9,230 nt of DNA, from positions 1-9,230 of the forward strand of contig JAKSTD010000008.1 in assembly GCA_024402755.1 (NCBI GenBank), in the 5' to 3' direction. Source of the DNA: Alphaproteobacteria bacterium (GTDB lineage: Bacteria; Pseudomonadota; Alphaproteobacteria; Rs-D84). Positions 1 to 5,876 of the stretch are shown here, piece by piece. Below the pieces are notes generated by a model that saw only the letters and a program-made list of their open reading frames with translations, did not search any database and was not told the origin of the DNA. Made by a program: the position numbers and the translations under genes. Within the stretch, counting starts at the first letter, position 1, and the number at the start of each line of letters is the position of its first letter.

Positions 1-1
1 A

Positions 2-1621
2 ATTGAAAGTACAGAAATAAATTTGAATACATCTGGAACAATTAGAATTGCTGGCGATGTTCAGACTGGCAGCCGTCAAAATGATAACCCAGAAAAAGAA
101 TCAGATGAAAACAGTGTTATCGGTAATGCTACATTAAATATGTTGGGTGGTGGTAATATCAACATTGGCGGTGATGTTCGTGCGTATCATGTTGGTGGTG
201 CAACTGAATTAAACATCAACAATGTTGATGTAAATGTTGTCGGAACTGTCAAAGAATTCCAAACAATCAATATGGATGAAAATGCAAAGTTGACTGCTGG
301 CGCTTTGGTAATGACAGCAGATGATACTTTGAATGTCAAATTGGCAAGTACAGATGCATACAGTCAAATTATAGTTGATAATTTGGATGCTAATCTGGCT
401 ACATTAAATATGACCGTTAGTGGCGAAGGAACATATAATGTTGTAGATGCAGCCACAACCACCAGTGATTTCACGTGGAATTTAACTAATTCATTATATG
501 ATTTGACTATGGAAGAGGGTTCTGGGACAGTTGTTGCAAAACTTAAAGCAACAGAAGATATTGCAGCTGAAAATGGTATCGAACAAGATACAGCGGCGGC
601 AATTGCTGGGGCTGCACAGTCTACATCAGAAAAGCTGAACGATTTGGCTGTCAAGATGCAAGAAAAGTTGGCAGAAGATACAGCCGCAGCTAAACAGGAA
701 GTTGAAAAAGCGGCAGCGGCAGTGCATCCAGAAACAGAATCTGTGACACAATCTGTTGCGACATCGGTTCAAACAACTGTTTCAAATTTGGTTGCTGCGC
801 GTATGGCGGCGCCAATATCTGGACGCAATGGTGGTGATGTGAATTTCACATCTGGTGGTGTTTGGGCCCAGGGCTTGTTCAATAAATCTAAACAGAATGA
901 TGCGTTCAGCGGTTATACACGCGGAATCGCAGCTGGTATGGACGGAACAATCAATCGTGCATGGACAATCGGGGCAGGGTATTCGTTTGCTCATTCTGAT
1001 ATATCTGGTTCTGTGCGTGATACAGAAATCGACAGCAATACTGTGTTCGTCTATGGTCAATATAAACCAGATGCATGGTATGTAAGCGCGATTGCAAATT
1101 ATACTTGGGCTGATTACTCAGAAGAAGGTATTGCAATGGGAACACCTGTGACGGGCGATTATAATGTCGATTCGTTTGGTGGTATGCTTTCCGCTGGGTA
1201 TGATTTCGATACTGGTATTACACCAGAGGTGGGGTTGCGTTATTTGCATGTAAATGGCGATGATTATACAAACAGTATGGATGTAAAAAGCAAATTAGAT
1301 TCTGCTGATTATTTAACCGCATCTTTGGGGGCAAAATATGGATTTGGTCTTTTGACCGATTCGGGACTTTTGTTCCGCCCAGAATTGCGTGCTGCGGCTA
1401 AGTACGATTTGATGTCTGATAAAACAACCGCGACTGTTTTGATGCCGGGTGTGGATGCTTATACTCTTGAAGGGGAAAGATTATCCCGTTTCGGTGGTGA
1501 ATTCGGCATCGGTTTAAGTATGAAGTATCGTTCAATGGATATATCTGTCAATTATGATATTGATGTCCGCAAAGATTATACTTCACAAACAGGTATGTTG
1601 AAATTTAGATATAATTTCTAA
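2..1621 (+). CDS. Autotransporter (type Va) adhesin-like protein, C-terminal part; 5' end outside window
   Basis: The frame is open from the first bases, so the true start and signal peptide lie upstream; the TTG at 23 is not a credible start. About 539 codons are present. Positions ~2-550 encode Gly/Asn/Asp/Val-rich short beta repeats (TLNM, NINIGGDV, LNINNVDVNV), typical of a beta-helix passenger. Positions ~551-805 encode an Ala/Glu/Lys/Gln-rich, probably helical stretch, the place where autotransporters carry the helix that threads the pore. From ~854 (GGVWAQGLFNKSKQ) to the end is a barrel domain of alternating strands (YGQYKPDAWYVSAIANYTWADY, in part), closing with LKFRYNF. A terminal Phe is the usual BAM-complex signal. 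A terminator follows directly. The role is probably outer-membrane display or adhesion; the passenger's ligand cannot be read from the sequence. No protease triad is visible in the part seen. Confidence 0.88.
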   Translation: MESTEINLNTSGTIRIAGDVQTGSRQNDNPEKESDENSVIGNATLNMLGGGNINIGGDVRAYHVGGATELNINNVDVNVVGTVKEFQTINMDENAKLTAGALVMTADDTLNVKLASTDAYSQIIVDNLDANLATLNMTVSGEGTYNVVDAATTTSDFTWNLTNSLYDLTMEEGSGTVVAKLKATEDIAAENGIEQDTAAAIAGAAQSTSEKLNDLAVKMQEKLAEDTAAAKQEVEKAAAAVHPETESVTQSVATSVQTTVSNLVAARMAAPISGRNGGDVNFTSGGVWAQGLFNKSKQNDAFSGYTRGIAAGMDGTINRAWTIGAGYSFAHSDISGSVRDTEIDSNTVFVYGQYKPDAWYVSAIANYTWADYSEEGIAMGTPVTGDYNVDSFGGMLSAGYDFDTGITPEVGLRYLHVNGDDYTNSMDVKSKLDSADYLTASLGAKYGFGLLTDSGLLFRPELRAAAKYDLMSDKTTATVLMPGVDAYTLEGERLSRFGGEFGIGLSMKYRSMDISVNYDIDVRKDYTSQTGMLKFRYNF

Positions 1622-1637
1622 ACAGGACAGTGTTGAT

Positions 1638-1674
1638 AAAATCAGGGGCGTAAATTCGACCCTGATTTTTTTTT
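1638..1674 (+). terminator. Intrinsic terminator of the autotransporter gene
   Basis: The 10-base arm AAAATCAGGG (1638-1647) pairs perfectly with CCCTGATTTT (1660-1669) around a 12-base loop. The T run covers 1666-1674, part of it inside the stem. It starts 17 bases after the autotransporter stop codon. Confidence 0.9.
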
Positions 1675-1704
1675 ATAAATAATGTGTTTTTTTGAAATAA
1701 AACC

Positions 1705-1732
1705 TTGACTTCTTTTTTTAATGTTCTATGGT
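1705..1732 (+). promoter_or_regulatory. Putative sigma-70 promoter of the small RNA
   Basis: TTGACT at 1705-1710 matches five of six bases of the -35 consensus. TATGGT at 1727-1732 is a -10 candidate with a 16-base spacer; an overlapping TATAAG at 1732-1737 would need a 21-base spacer and is less likely. Initiation would fall near 1739-1741, just ahead of the first hairpin. The promoter lies downstream of the autotransporter terminator, and no ORF follows on this strand. Confidence 0.6.
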
Positions 1733-1739
1733 ATAAGCA

Positions 1740-1851
1740 TAAGGTTGATATCAATAGATGTTGACCGAAAAAGATTCAGATTCTAAAGGTTCCTCCCTTC
1801 CAGAAATACTGAATAAAAACAAGGACCAGTTTACTGGTCCTTGCTTTTTTT
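1740..1851 (+). ncRNA. Candidate trans-acting small RNA, three hairpins with anti-Shine-Dalgarno-like loop
   Basis: No ORF covers this stretch, yet it is highly structured. Hairpin 1: arms 1743-1752 and 1757-1766 pair over 10 positions (three are G-U) around an AATA loop. Hairpin 2: ATTCAG (1774-1779) pairs with CTGAAT (1809-1814), with an inner TTCT/AGAA pairing (1781-1784 with 1802-1805). Its interior displays the pyrimidine tract TTCCTCCCTTCC (1790-1801), which resembles the 3' end of 16S rRNA and could pair with ribosome-binding sites. Hairpin 3 is a perfect 10-bp terminator (1820-1843) with a seven-T tail. A promoter ends about eight bases upstream. Together these give a transcript of about 112 nt. 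C/U-rich exposed loops are known from several alphaproteobacterial sRNA families (for example the CcsR/cuckoo and alpha-r14 types), but I cannot assign this one to a family. Expression is inferred. Confidence 0.62.
1820..1851 (+). terminator. Strong terminator of the small RNA, probably bidirectional
   Basis: CAAGGACCAG (1820-1829) pairs perfectly with CTGGTCCTTG (1834-1843) around the loop TTTA, then C and seven T (1845-1851). Read on the minus strand, the same stem is followed by five T (complement of the A run 1815-1819). It can therefore also stop transcription of the acyltransferase gene, whose stop codon is 15 bases away. Confidence 0.92.
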
Positions 1852-1865
1852 GATGATAAATTTTT

Positions 1866-2624
1866 TTATTTATTACGATTATGCTTCTTGTATTCTGTGG
1901 CATTAAGACCGTATTCTATTTTTTGTAAATTAAATTCTTTGTCCATATCGTACAGTTGTTTAATCATAATGCTTTCAATTTCTTTGCGTTTTGTTTCAAA
2001 CGATTCGCCTCGCAAATTCGAATCGATATAAACAGGGTTGCCAATGTTCACAGTAATCGTTCCAAATAATTTTGGTATCATAAATTTATCCCATCTGTTC
2101 ATGTATATCGGGCGCGAACATGAAAAACAGCACGGGATAATCGGTGCCCCAGTCATGCGCGCAAAATAAAGTGCACCGTCTTGCAGATGCAGTGATGGAC
2201 CAGATGGCCCGTCAACAGGAACGCACATAGAAACTTTTTCATTGCGCATGATGCGAACACCTTCACGCATAACAGCAACAGCCCCGCTGGACGAAGAACC
2301 ATAAATCGCGCGCAAACCAAATAATCTTTGCAGGCGCGCCATCATTCGACCATCTTTGTGTCGTGATGCTACACAATAAGATTTTATGTGCGCATTTTTT
2401 ATTATCGGGGATAACATTGCGCAGCGCCCGTGAAAAAAAACAAACACAGCCGGCTTGGTGCGGTATTTTTTTAATGATTCTGTGTTCGTAAATTTGTGTT
2501 TCGATGTCAAAAATACAAACCAAGTTGCGCCAGCCAAAACAACAGCCAATGTCCATTGTATAATGGGGTTATGTAATATCGGTGTCCAAAATTTTTTCCA
2601 AACTTTTCTAAAACCTTTTGACAT
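1866..2624 (-). CDS. DUF374-family lysophospholipid acyltransferase
   Basis: This 252-residue protein has the hallmarks of the COG2121/DUF374 branch of the LPLAT acyltransferases: FFHGR with His65 (the position of the catalytic His), SRHKDG at 87-92, YGSSSSGA at 108-115 and VDGPSGP at 137-143, then RMTGAPIIP. The Asp of the usual H-x4-D motif is absent; as I recall, this is normal in this branch. One N-terminal hydrophobic segment (about 21-41) should anchor it in the inner membrane facing the cytosol. Members are thought to transfer acyl chains to lysolipids or lipid A-type acceptors; the exact substrate cannot be read here. The start is supported by AAAAGG six bases upstream (plus-strand 2631-2636). 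It lies downstream of groEL but behind a terminator, with its own promoter candidate. Confidence 0.88.
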   Translation of the reverse strand: MSKGFRKVWKKFWTPILHNPIIQWTLAVVLAGATWFVFLTSKHKFTNTESLKKYRTKPAVFVFFHGRCAMLSPIIKNAHIKSYCVASRHKDGRMMARLQRLFGLRAIYGSSSSGAVAVMREGVRIMRNEKVSMCVPVDGPSGPSLHLQDGALYFARMTGAPIIPCCFSCSRPIYMNRWDKFMIPKLFGTITVNIGNPVYIDSNLRGESFETKRKEIESIMIKQLYDMDKEFNLQKIEYGLNATEYKKHNRNK

Positions 2625-2643
2625 GCGGTACCTTTTGAGAAAA

Positions 2644-2672
2644 ATCTTAGCAGAAAAAAATTCAAAAGTTAA
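2644..2672 (-). promoter_or_regulatory. Candidate promoter of the acyltransferase gene
   Basis: On the minus strand TTAACT (2672-2667) and TAAGAT (2649-2644) are 17 bases apart, each matching four of six consensus bases. TGC directly before TAAGAT gives an extended -10. Initiation would be near 2637, leaving a very short leader containing the ribosome-binding site. It sits just after the groEL terminator, suggesting separate expression. Confidence 0.42.
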
Positions 2673-2673
2673 G

Positions 2674-2699
2674 AAAAAGGTTGGGACATGCCCAACCTT
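2674..2699 (-). terminator. Intrinsic terminator of groES-groEL
   Basis: A perfect nine-base stem (2677-2685 with 2691-2699) with a five-base loop. On the minus strand it ends in AACCTT followed by TTTCTT, so the T tract is short and interrupted. The stem begins seven bases after the groEL stop codon. Some readthrough into the acyltransferase gene is possible. Confidence 0.72.
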
Positions 2700-2706
2700 G
2701 TATTTA

Positions 2707-4323
2707 TTACATCATACCTGGCATACCACCACCTGCAGGTGAAATTGGTTTTTCTTCGGGGATTTCGGTCATTACTGCACCAGTTGTTAATAATACCCCG
2801 GCGGTTGATGCTGCCGCCATAATTGCGGTCTTTACAACCTTGGCTGGGTCGATAATACCAGATTTCATCATATCGACATATTCGCCAGATTGTGCATTGT
2901 AACCAAAATTATAGTCGTCATTTTCGGTGATTTTACCAACAACTATTTCGCCAGATACACCCGCATTTTCAGCAATTTGCATACATGGTGCAACCAGTGC
3001 GCGACGAACAATATCAATACCCACATTTTGGTCCGTATTTTCGCCAGATAATTTCTTTAATGCATCTACTGAGCGAATCAAAGCCACACCACCACCAGCA
3101 ACAATGCCATCTTCGACAGCAGCACGAGTCGCAGCCAATGCATCGTCAACGCGGTCTTTCTTTTCTTTCACTTCGACTTCGGTCATACCACCAACATGAA
3201 TAACGGCAACCCCACCGACCATTTTAGCCAATCTTTCCGCCAGTTTTTCGCGGTCATAATCGCTGGTTGAATCTTTGATTGATTGGCGAATTTCGGCTGC
3301 GCGTGATTCTATCGCTTTGGTATCGCCGTTGCCGTTAACCAATAAAGTTTTGTCTTTGGACACAATAACCCGTTTCGCAGAACCTAAAACCGCCGGATTA
3401 ATGTTTTCAAGTGTCATACCCATATCATCTGATATAACTGTTGCGCCCGTCACAATAGCAATATCTTTCAACATTTCTTTACGACGATCACCAAATCCAG
3501 GAGCTTTTACAGCACATACTTTTAAGCCACCACGTAAGCGGTTTAATACCAATGTTGCTAAAGCTTCAGATTCAACATCTTCAGAGATAATCAACAAAGG
3601 ATTACCAGATTGAGCGATTGGTTCCAAAATAGGTAGTAATGCTTGTAAACCAGAAATTTTCTTTTCTGATACCAAGATTTTAGCGATATCTAATTCTGCC
3701 AACATTTTTTCGCTGTTTGTGACGAAATAAGGTGACATAAAGCCCTGGTCGAATTGCATACCTTCGACAACATCAATTTCTGTATCTAAACCTTTGGCTT
3801 CCTGGACGGTTATAACACCTTCTTTGCCAACTTTGTCCATCGCATCAGCAATCTTTTGACCTATGTCCTTATCATTATTAGCAGAAATTGTTGCAACCTG
3901 GGCAATTTCAGATGAATCTTTGACAGGACGCGCATGTTTTTCAATGTCTTTCACAACCATATCAACAGCAATGTCTATGCCGCGTTTGATGTCCATTGGA
4001 TTCATACCTGCTGCGATAACACGACGACCTTCTTTGAATATGTGTTGTGCCAAAACTGTTGCGGTTGTTGTGCCGTCGCCTGCAGTATCGCCAGCGCGTT
4101 TCGCAACTTCTTGAATCATTTTTGCACCGATGTTTTCAGCATTGTCTTTTAATGCGACTTCTTTTGCAACGGTGACCCCATCTTTGGTAGCGACCGGCGC
4201 ACCGTATGCGCGTTCAATAACGACTGTGCGTCCCTTAGGCCCCATAGTGATTTTTACTGCATTTGCTGCTTTGTCGACACCAGATGCCAATTTATCTGTA
4301 TTAAAAACAATATCTTTTGCCAT
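2707..4323 (-). CDS. groEL: Chaperonin GroEL (Hsp60)
   Basis: The 538-residue protein is colinear with bacterial GroEL. Visible are TMGPKGR (26-32) and [10 protein letters not shown] (81-90), which holds the ATP-binding Asp of the equatorial domain; [40 protein letters not shown] at the hinge into the apical domain; [22 protein letters not shown] with the catalytic Asp region; and the flexible tail GGGMPGMM. It forms the ATP-driven double-ring folding chamber in the cytosol with GroES. The ribosome-binding site AAAGGA lies seven bases before the ATG (plus-strand 4331-4336). It follows groES by only 14 bases, so the two are co-transcribed. A terminator follows the stop. Nothing suggests damage or loss of function; the sequence looks like a sole housekeeping copy. 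Confidence 0.98.
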   Translation of the reverse strand: MAKDIVFNTDKLASGVDKAANAVKITMGPKGRTVVIERAYGAPVATKDGVTVAKEVALKDNAENIGAKMIQEVAKRAGDTAGDGTTTATVLAQHIFKEGRRVIAAGMNPMDIKRGIDIAVDMVVKDIEKHARPVKDSSEIAQVATISANNDKDIGQKIADAMDKVGKEGVITVQEAKGLDTEIDVVEGMQFDQGFMSPYFVTNSEKMLAELDIAKILVSEKKISGLQALLPILEPIAQSGNPLLIISEDVESEALATLVLNRLRGGLKVCAVKAPGFGDRRKEMLKDIAIVTGATVISDDMGMTLENINPAVLGSAKRVIVSKDKTLLVNGNGDTKAIESRAAEIRQSIKDSTSDYDREKLAERLAKMVGGVAVIHVGGMTEVEVKEKKDRVDDALAATRAAVEDGIVAGGGVALIRSVDALKKLSGENTDQNVGIDIVRRALVAPCMQIAENAGVSGEIVVGKITENDDYNFGYNAQSGEYVDMMKSGIIDPAKVVKTAIMAAASTAGVLLTTGAVMTEIPEEKPISPAGGGMPGMM

Positions 4324-4337
4324 AATTTTATCCTTTG

Positions 4338-4622
4338 TTATAAAATCCCCAAAATATCAGATTCTTTGATTAAAACATAATCTTTGCCTTCAATTTTAAC
4401 CTCGTTAGCAGAAGATGCCCATTTAGCGAATAAAACTTTGTCGCCAGGTTTTACAGATAATGGTATTTTTTGCCCGTTTTCAATAGTTCCATCGCCAGTC
4501 GCAATAATGCATCCTTGGACAGGTTTTTCTTTTGCATTATCTGGGATAAAAATTCCGCCAGCAGTTTTGTTTTCTTCTTCAATTCTTTCAAGTAATACAT
4601 AATTGTGCAATGGTTTAAACAT
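4338..4622 (-). CDS. groES: Co-chaperonin GroES (Hsp10)
   Basis: The 94-residue protein begins [17 protein letters not shown], the standard GroES N-terminus. A mobile loop follows with GGIFIPD as the hydrophobic GroEL contact. Then come [14 protein letters not shown], the [12 protein letters not shown] strand and the ending [21 protein letters not shown]. It caps the GroEL ring as a heptamer. A longer reading from 4667 would add 15 residues ([15 protein letters not shown]) unlike the family. The internal ATG at 4622 is preferred because a strong AAAAGGAG lies eight bases ahead of it and because the longer start would sit inside the promoter. The stretch around ASSANEVKI replaces the usual SGTEVK-type turn, slightly longer than the textbook form. 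Confidence 0.97.
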   Translation of the reverse strand: MFKPLHNYVLLERIEEENKTAGGIFIPDNAKEKPVQGCIIATGDGTIENGQKIPLSVKPGDKVLFAKWASSANEVKIEGKDYVLIKESDILGIL

Positions 4623-4630
4623 AGTGAATA

Positions 4631-4638
4631 CTCCTTTT
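4631..4638 (-). promoter_or_regulatory. Ribosome-binding site that fixes the groES start
   Basis: AAAAGGAG on the minus strand, eight bases before ATG 4622. It is among the strongest Shine-Dalgarno sequences in the window and selects the 94-residue GroES over the longer ORF. Confidence 0.85.
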
Positions 4639-4655
4639 ATCATTGCTATGCGCAA

Positions 4656-4684
4656 AATATAATGCAAAAAAAATATATTTCAAG
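4656..4684 (-). promoter_or_regulatory. groESL promoter, sigma-70 and heat-shock (RpoH)-like
   Basis: On the minus strand CCCCCTTGAAA ends with -35 TTGAAA (4683-4678), then a 16-base spacer and TATATT (4661-4656). Each hexamer matches five of six sigma-70 positions. The C-rich lead into CTTGAA and the downstream TTATATTTTG also fit RpoH-type consensus sequences (CTTGAA with CYTATNTNNG in alphaproteobacteria, one mismatch). Initiation would be near 4649, giving a leader of roughly 27 bases. No CIRCE inverted repeat (TTAGCACTC-N9-GAGTGCTAA) is visible, so HrcA control is not supported here. Confidence 0.65.
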
Positions 4685-4689
4685 GGGGC

Positions 4690-4719
4690 TTGATTTTATT
4701 GATGAATTTGGTGTATTAT
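4690..4719 (+). promoter_or_regulatory. Promoter of the HIT-DUF167 operon
   Basis: TTGATT (4690-4695) and TATTAT (4714-4719) with an 18-base spacer match four and five of six consensus positions. Its CTTGAT is back to back with the groES -35, separated by GGGG, forming the inverted repeat TCAAG-GGGG-CTTGA (4680-4693). Initiation would be about 4726, close to the GAGGG ribosome-binding site at 4730-4734. Confidence 0.55.
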
Positions 4720-4738
4720 CACAAAAAAAGAGGGTAAA

Positions 4739-5086
4739 ATGTACGATAAAAATAATGTGTTCGCGAAAATTTTACGTGGGGAAATTCCTAACAAGACAGT
4801 TTATAGTGATGATAATGTGTTGGCTTTTTATGATGTTGCGCCACGGGCAAAGGTACATGTGTTGGTTATACCGCGCGGGGAATGTACAGATAGTTTTGAT
4901 TTTACACAAAATGCACCGGCAGATGCACAAGTTGCTTTTTGGTGTGGTGTTCGTAAAACTGTAGAAAAATTGGGGTTGCGTGATAATTTTAGGACTGTTG
5001 CCAATACTGGTCGCGGGGCAGGGCAATCTGTGATGCATTTTCATATTCATATAATGAGCGATGAAAGATTCACAGAAGATTTTTAA
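4739..5086 (+). CDS. HIT-family (HinT-like) nucleotide hydrolase
   Basis: The 115-residue protein starts with the HinT-like NVFAKILRGEIPNKTVYSDDNVLAFYD and carries HVLVIPR (40-46). The catalytic histidine triad is HFHIHIM (100-106; H100, H102, H104), preceded by GAGQSVM. HIT hydrolases of this type cleave nucleoside phosphoramidates or adenylates, forming a covalent nucleotidyl-His intermediate on the middle His (H104 by alignment), in the cytosol; the physiological substrate is usually unclear. The protein stops nine residues after the triad, without the GG(R/W) ending common in HinT, so it may have a shortened C-terminal loop. The start has GAGGG four bases upstream and a promoter behind it. 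Its last 26 bases overlap the next gene. Confidence 0.93.
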   Translation: MYDKNNVFAKILRGEIPNKTVYSDDNVLAFYDVAPRAKVHVLVIPRGECTDSFDFTQNAPADAQVAFWCGVRKTVEKLGLRDNFRTVANTGRGAGQSVMHFHIHIMSDERFTEDF

Positions 5087-5291
5087 TATTCGTGTCACAC
5101 CACATGCCAAACAAAACAAAGTCGTTGAAAACGATGGCATTTTGCGTGTTTATACAACTGTTGCGCCAGAAAACGGACACGCAAACAATGCGGTTGTTGA
5201 ACTGTTGGCAGAATATTTTGATGTCCCAAAATCTAGAATTACAATATTAAAAGGTTTAACGGGACGAAATAAAGTTGTCACCGTTGATTAG
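5061..5291 (+). CDS. DUF167 / YggU-family small protein
   Basis: This 76-residue protein matches the DUF167 pattern: IRVTPHAKQNKV, then DGILRVYTTVAPENGHANNAVVELLAEYF, VPKSRITILKGLTGRNKVV. It corresponds to the family's conserved P-x-A-x-x, ApP-x-x-G-x-AN and SG-x-x-R-x-K blocks. The biochemical function of the family is not established. The start is unique: a TGA in the same frame ends at 5057 and no other start codon follows before the conserved core. It overlaps the HIT gene by 26 bases and has only a weak GAG upstream, so translation is probably coupled to HIT. Its last 36 bases overlap the end of the opposite-strand LOG gene. Confidence 0.87.
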   Translation: MKDSQKIFNIRVTPHAKQNKVVENDGILRVYTTVAPENGHANNAVVELLAEYFDVPKSRITILKGLTGRNKVVTVD

Positions 5292-5828
5292 TTTTTTTAT
5301 TAATTCTTCGGGTGTGTTTACTACATGTAAATTATAATCGTCAATGCTGGGCATGAAACCTTCGGTTTGCATGTGAACCATAACGCGACCAAAAATTTCC
5401 CAGTACTTGGCAGTATTCAACATATATATAGGTTTACGTGATTCTCCAACCTGTTGCTTTGTCATAATATCAGTCATTTCATCCAAGGTCCCAATTCCAC
5501 CAGGTAAAATAATAAAAGCATCTGATAATTCAAACATTTGTTCTTTGCGTGTGGAAAGTCCATCAACAATTTTAACATCTATATCTTGATGTGCGGGTTC
5601 TTGCAAAGAAACGACATGGGTTGTTGATATGCCAATAACTTTGCCGCCATTATTAATTGCTGCGCTGGCGACAGTCCCCATCAGTCCAACATTACCGGCA
5701 CCAAAAACCATGGTAATTTTATTTCGCGCCAGTAATTCGCCAACTTTTTCAGCGGCACGTGCGTATTCTGGGTCTTTGCCGAAAAGATGTCCACAATATA
5801 CTGCTACAGATTTTATTTTTTTGTTCAT
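5256..5828 (-). CDS. LOG-family (TIGR00730-type) nucleotide 5'-monophosphate phosphoribohydrolase
   Basis: The 190-residue Rossmann-like protein has the two family signatures: STRKEQM (92-98, with the R-K pair) and PGGIGTLDE (109-117, the PGGxGTxxE motif with the catalytic Glu117). FGAGNVGLMGTVA (42-54) corresponds to the usual GGGxxGLMG. Such enzymes cleave AMP-type or cytokinin nucleotide 5'-monophosphates to the free base and ribose 5-phosphate; in bacteria without plant hosts they are probably nucleotide-salvage or housekeeping enzymes. One deviation is YCGH at 11-14, where most members have CGS, so a phosphate-loop Ser is His. The start has AAAGGA eight bases upstream (plus-strand 5837-5842). 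The C-terminus converges on the DUF167 gene and overlaps it. Confidence 0.92.
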   Translation of the reverse strand: MNKKIKSVAVYCGHLFGKDPEYARAAEKVGELLARNKITMVFGAGNVGLMGTVASAAINNGGKVIGISTTHVVSLQEPAHQDIDVKIVDGLSTRKEQMFELSDAFIILPGGIGTLDEMTDIMTKQQVGESRKPIYMLNTAKYWEIFGRVMVHMQTEGFMPSIDDYNLHVVNTPEELIKKLINGDNFISSR

Positions 5829-5852
5829 TTTATTTTTCCTTTATTTTTCAAA

Positions 5853-5861
5853 ATTATACCA
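5853..5861 (-). promoter_or_regulatory. Extended -10 promoter of the LOG-family gene
   Basis: On the minus strand TGG-TATAAT is a perfect -10 with the TGn extension. No good -35 lies 16-18 bases upstream, which extended -10 promoters tolerate. Initiation near 5846 would give a leader of about 18 bases with the ribosome-binding site. The promoter lies in a 48-base divergent gap shared with tilS, whose own promoter I could not pick out confidently. Confidence 0.5.
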
Positions 5862-5876
5862 TAAAATAAGCAAGAT

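Noticed and set aside
1740..1851. Signal-recognition-particle RNA on either strand
   Set aside because: The minus strand has GGAAGGGAGG, which recalls the SRP GGAAG motif, but the tetraloop context, AGCA bulge and long rod are missing.
2455..2902. Two overlapping plus-strand ORFs opposite the acyltransferase start and groEL end
   Set aside because: They run through a terminator and promoter and are antisense to well-supported genes.
4338..4667. Longer GroES reading of 109 residues
   Set aside because: The extra 15 residues do not resemble GroES, the start lies within the -10 region, and a strong ribosome-binding site serves the ATG at 4622.
4605..4964. Plus-strand ORF of 119 codons across the groES promoter and the HIT gene
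   Set aside because: It is out of frame with the clear HIT gene, has no family features and covers promoter sequence; it is a shadow.
4772..5140. Minus-strand ORF of 122 codons opposite the HIT gene
   Set aside because: Antisense shadow of a gene with an intact histidine triad.
5258..5298. Terminator for the HIT-DUF167 operon
   Set aside because: AACGG/CCGTT gives only a five-base stem with an 18-base loop, and the T run at 5292-5298 is several bases away; too weak to call.
5829..5876. Plus-strand promoter for tilS in the divergent gap
   Set aside because: TAAAAT at 5862-5867 could be a -10, but no convincing -35 stands at the right distance; the AT-rich gap makes chance matches likely.
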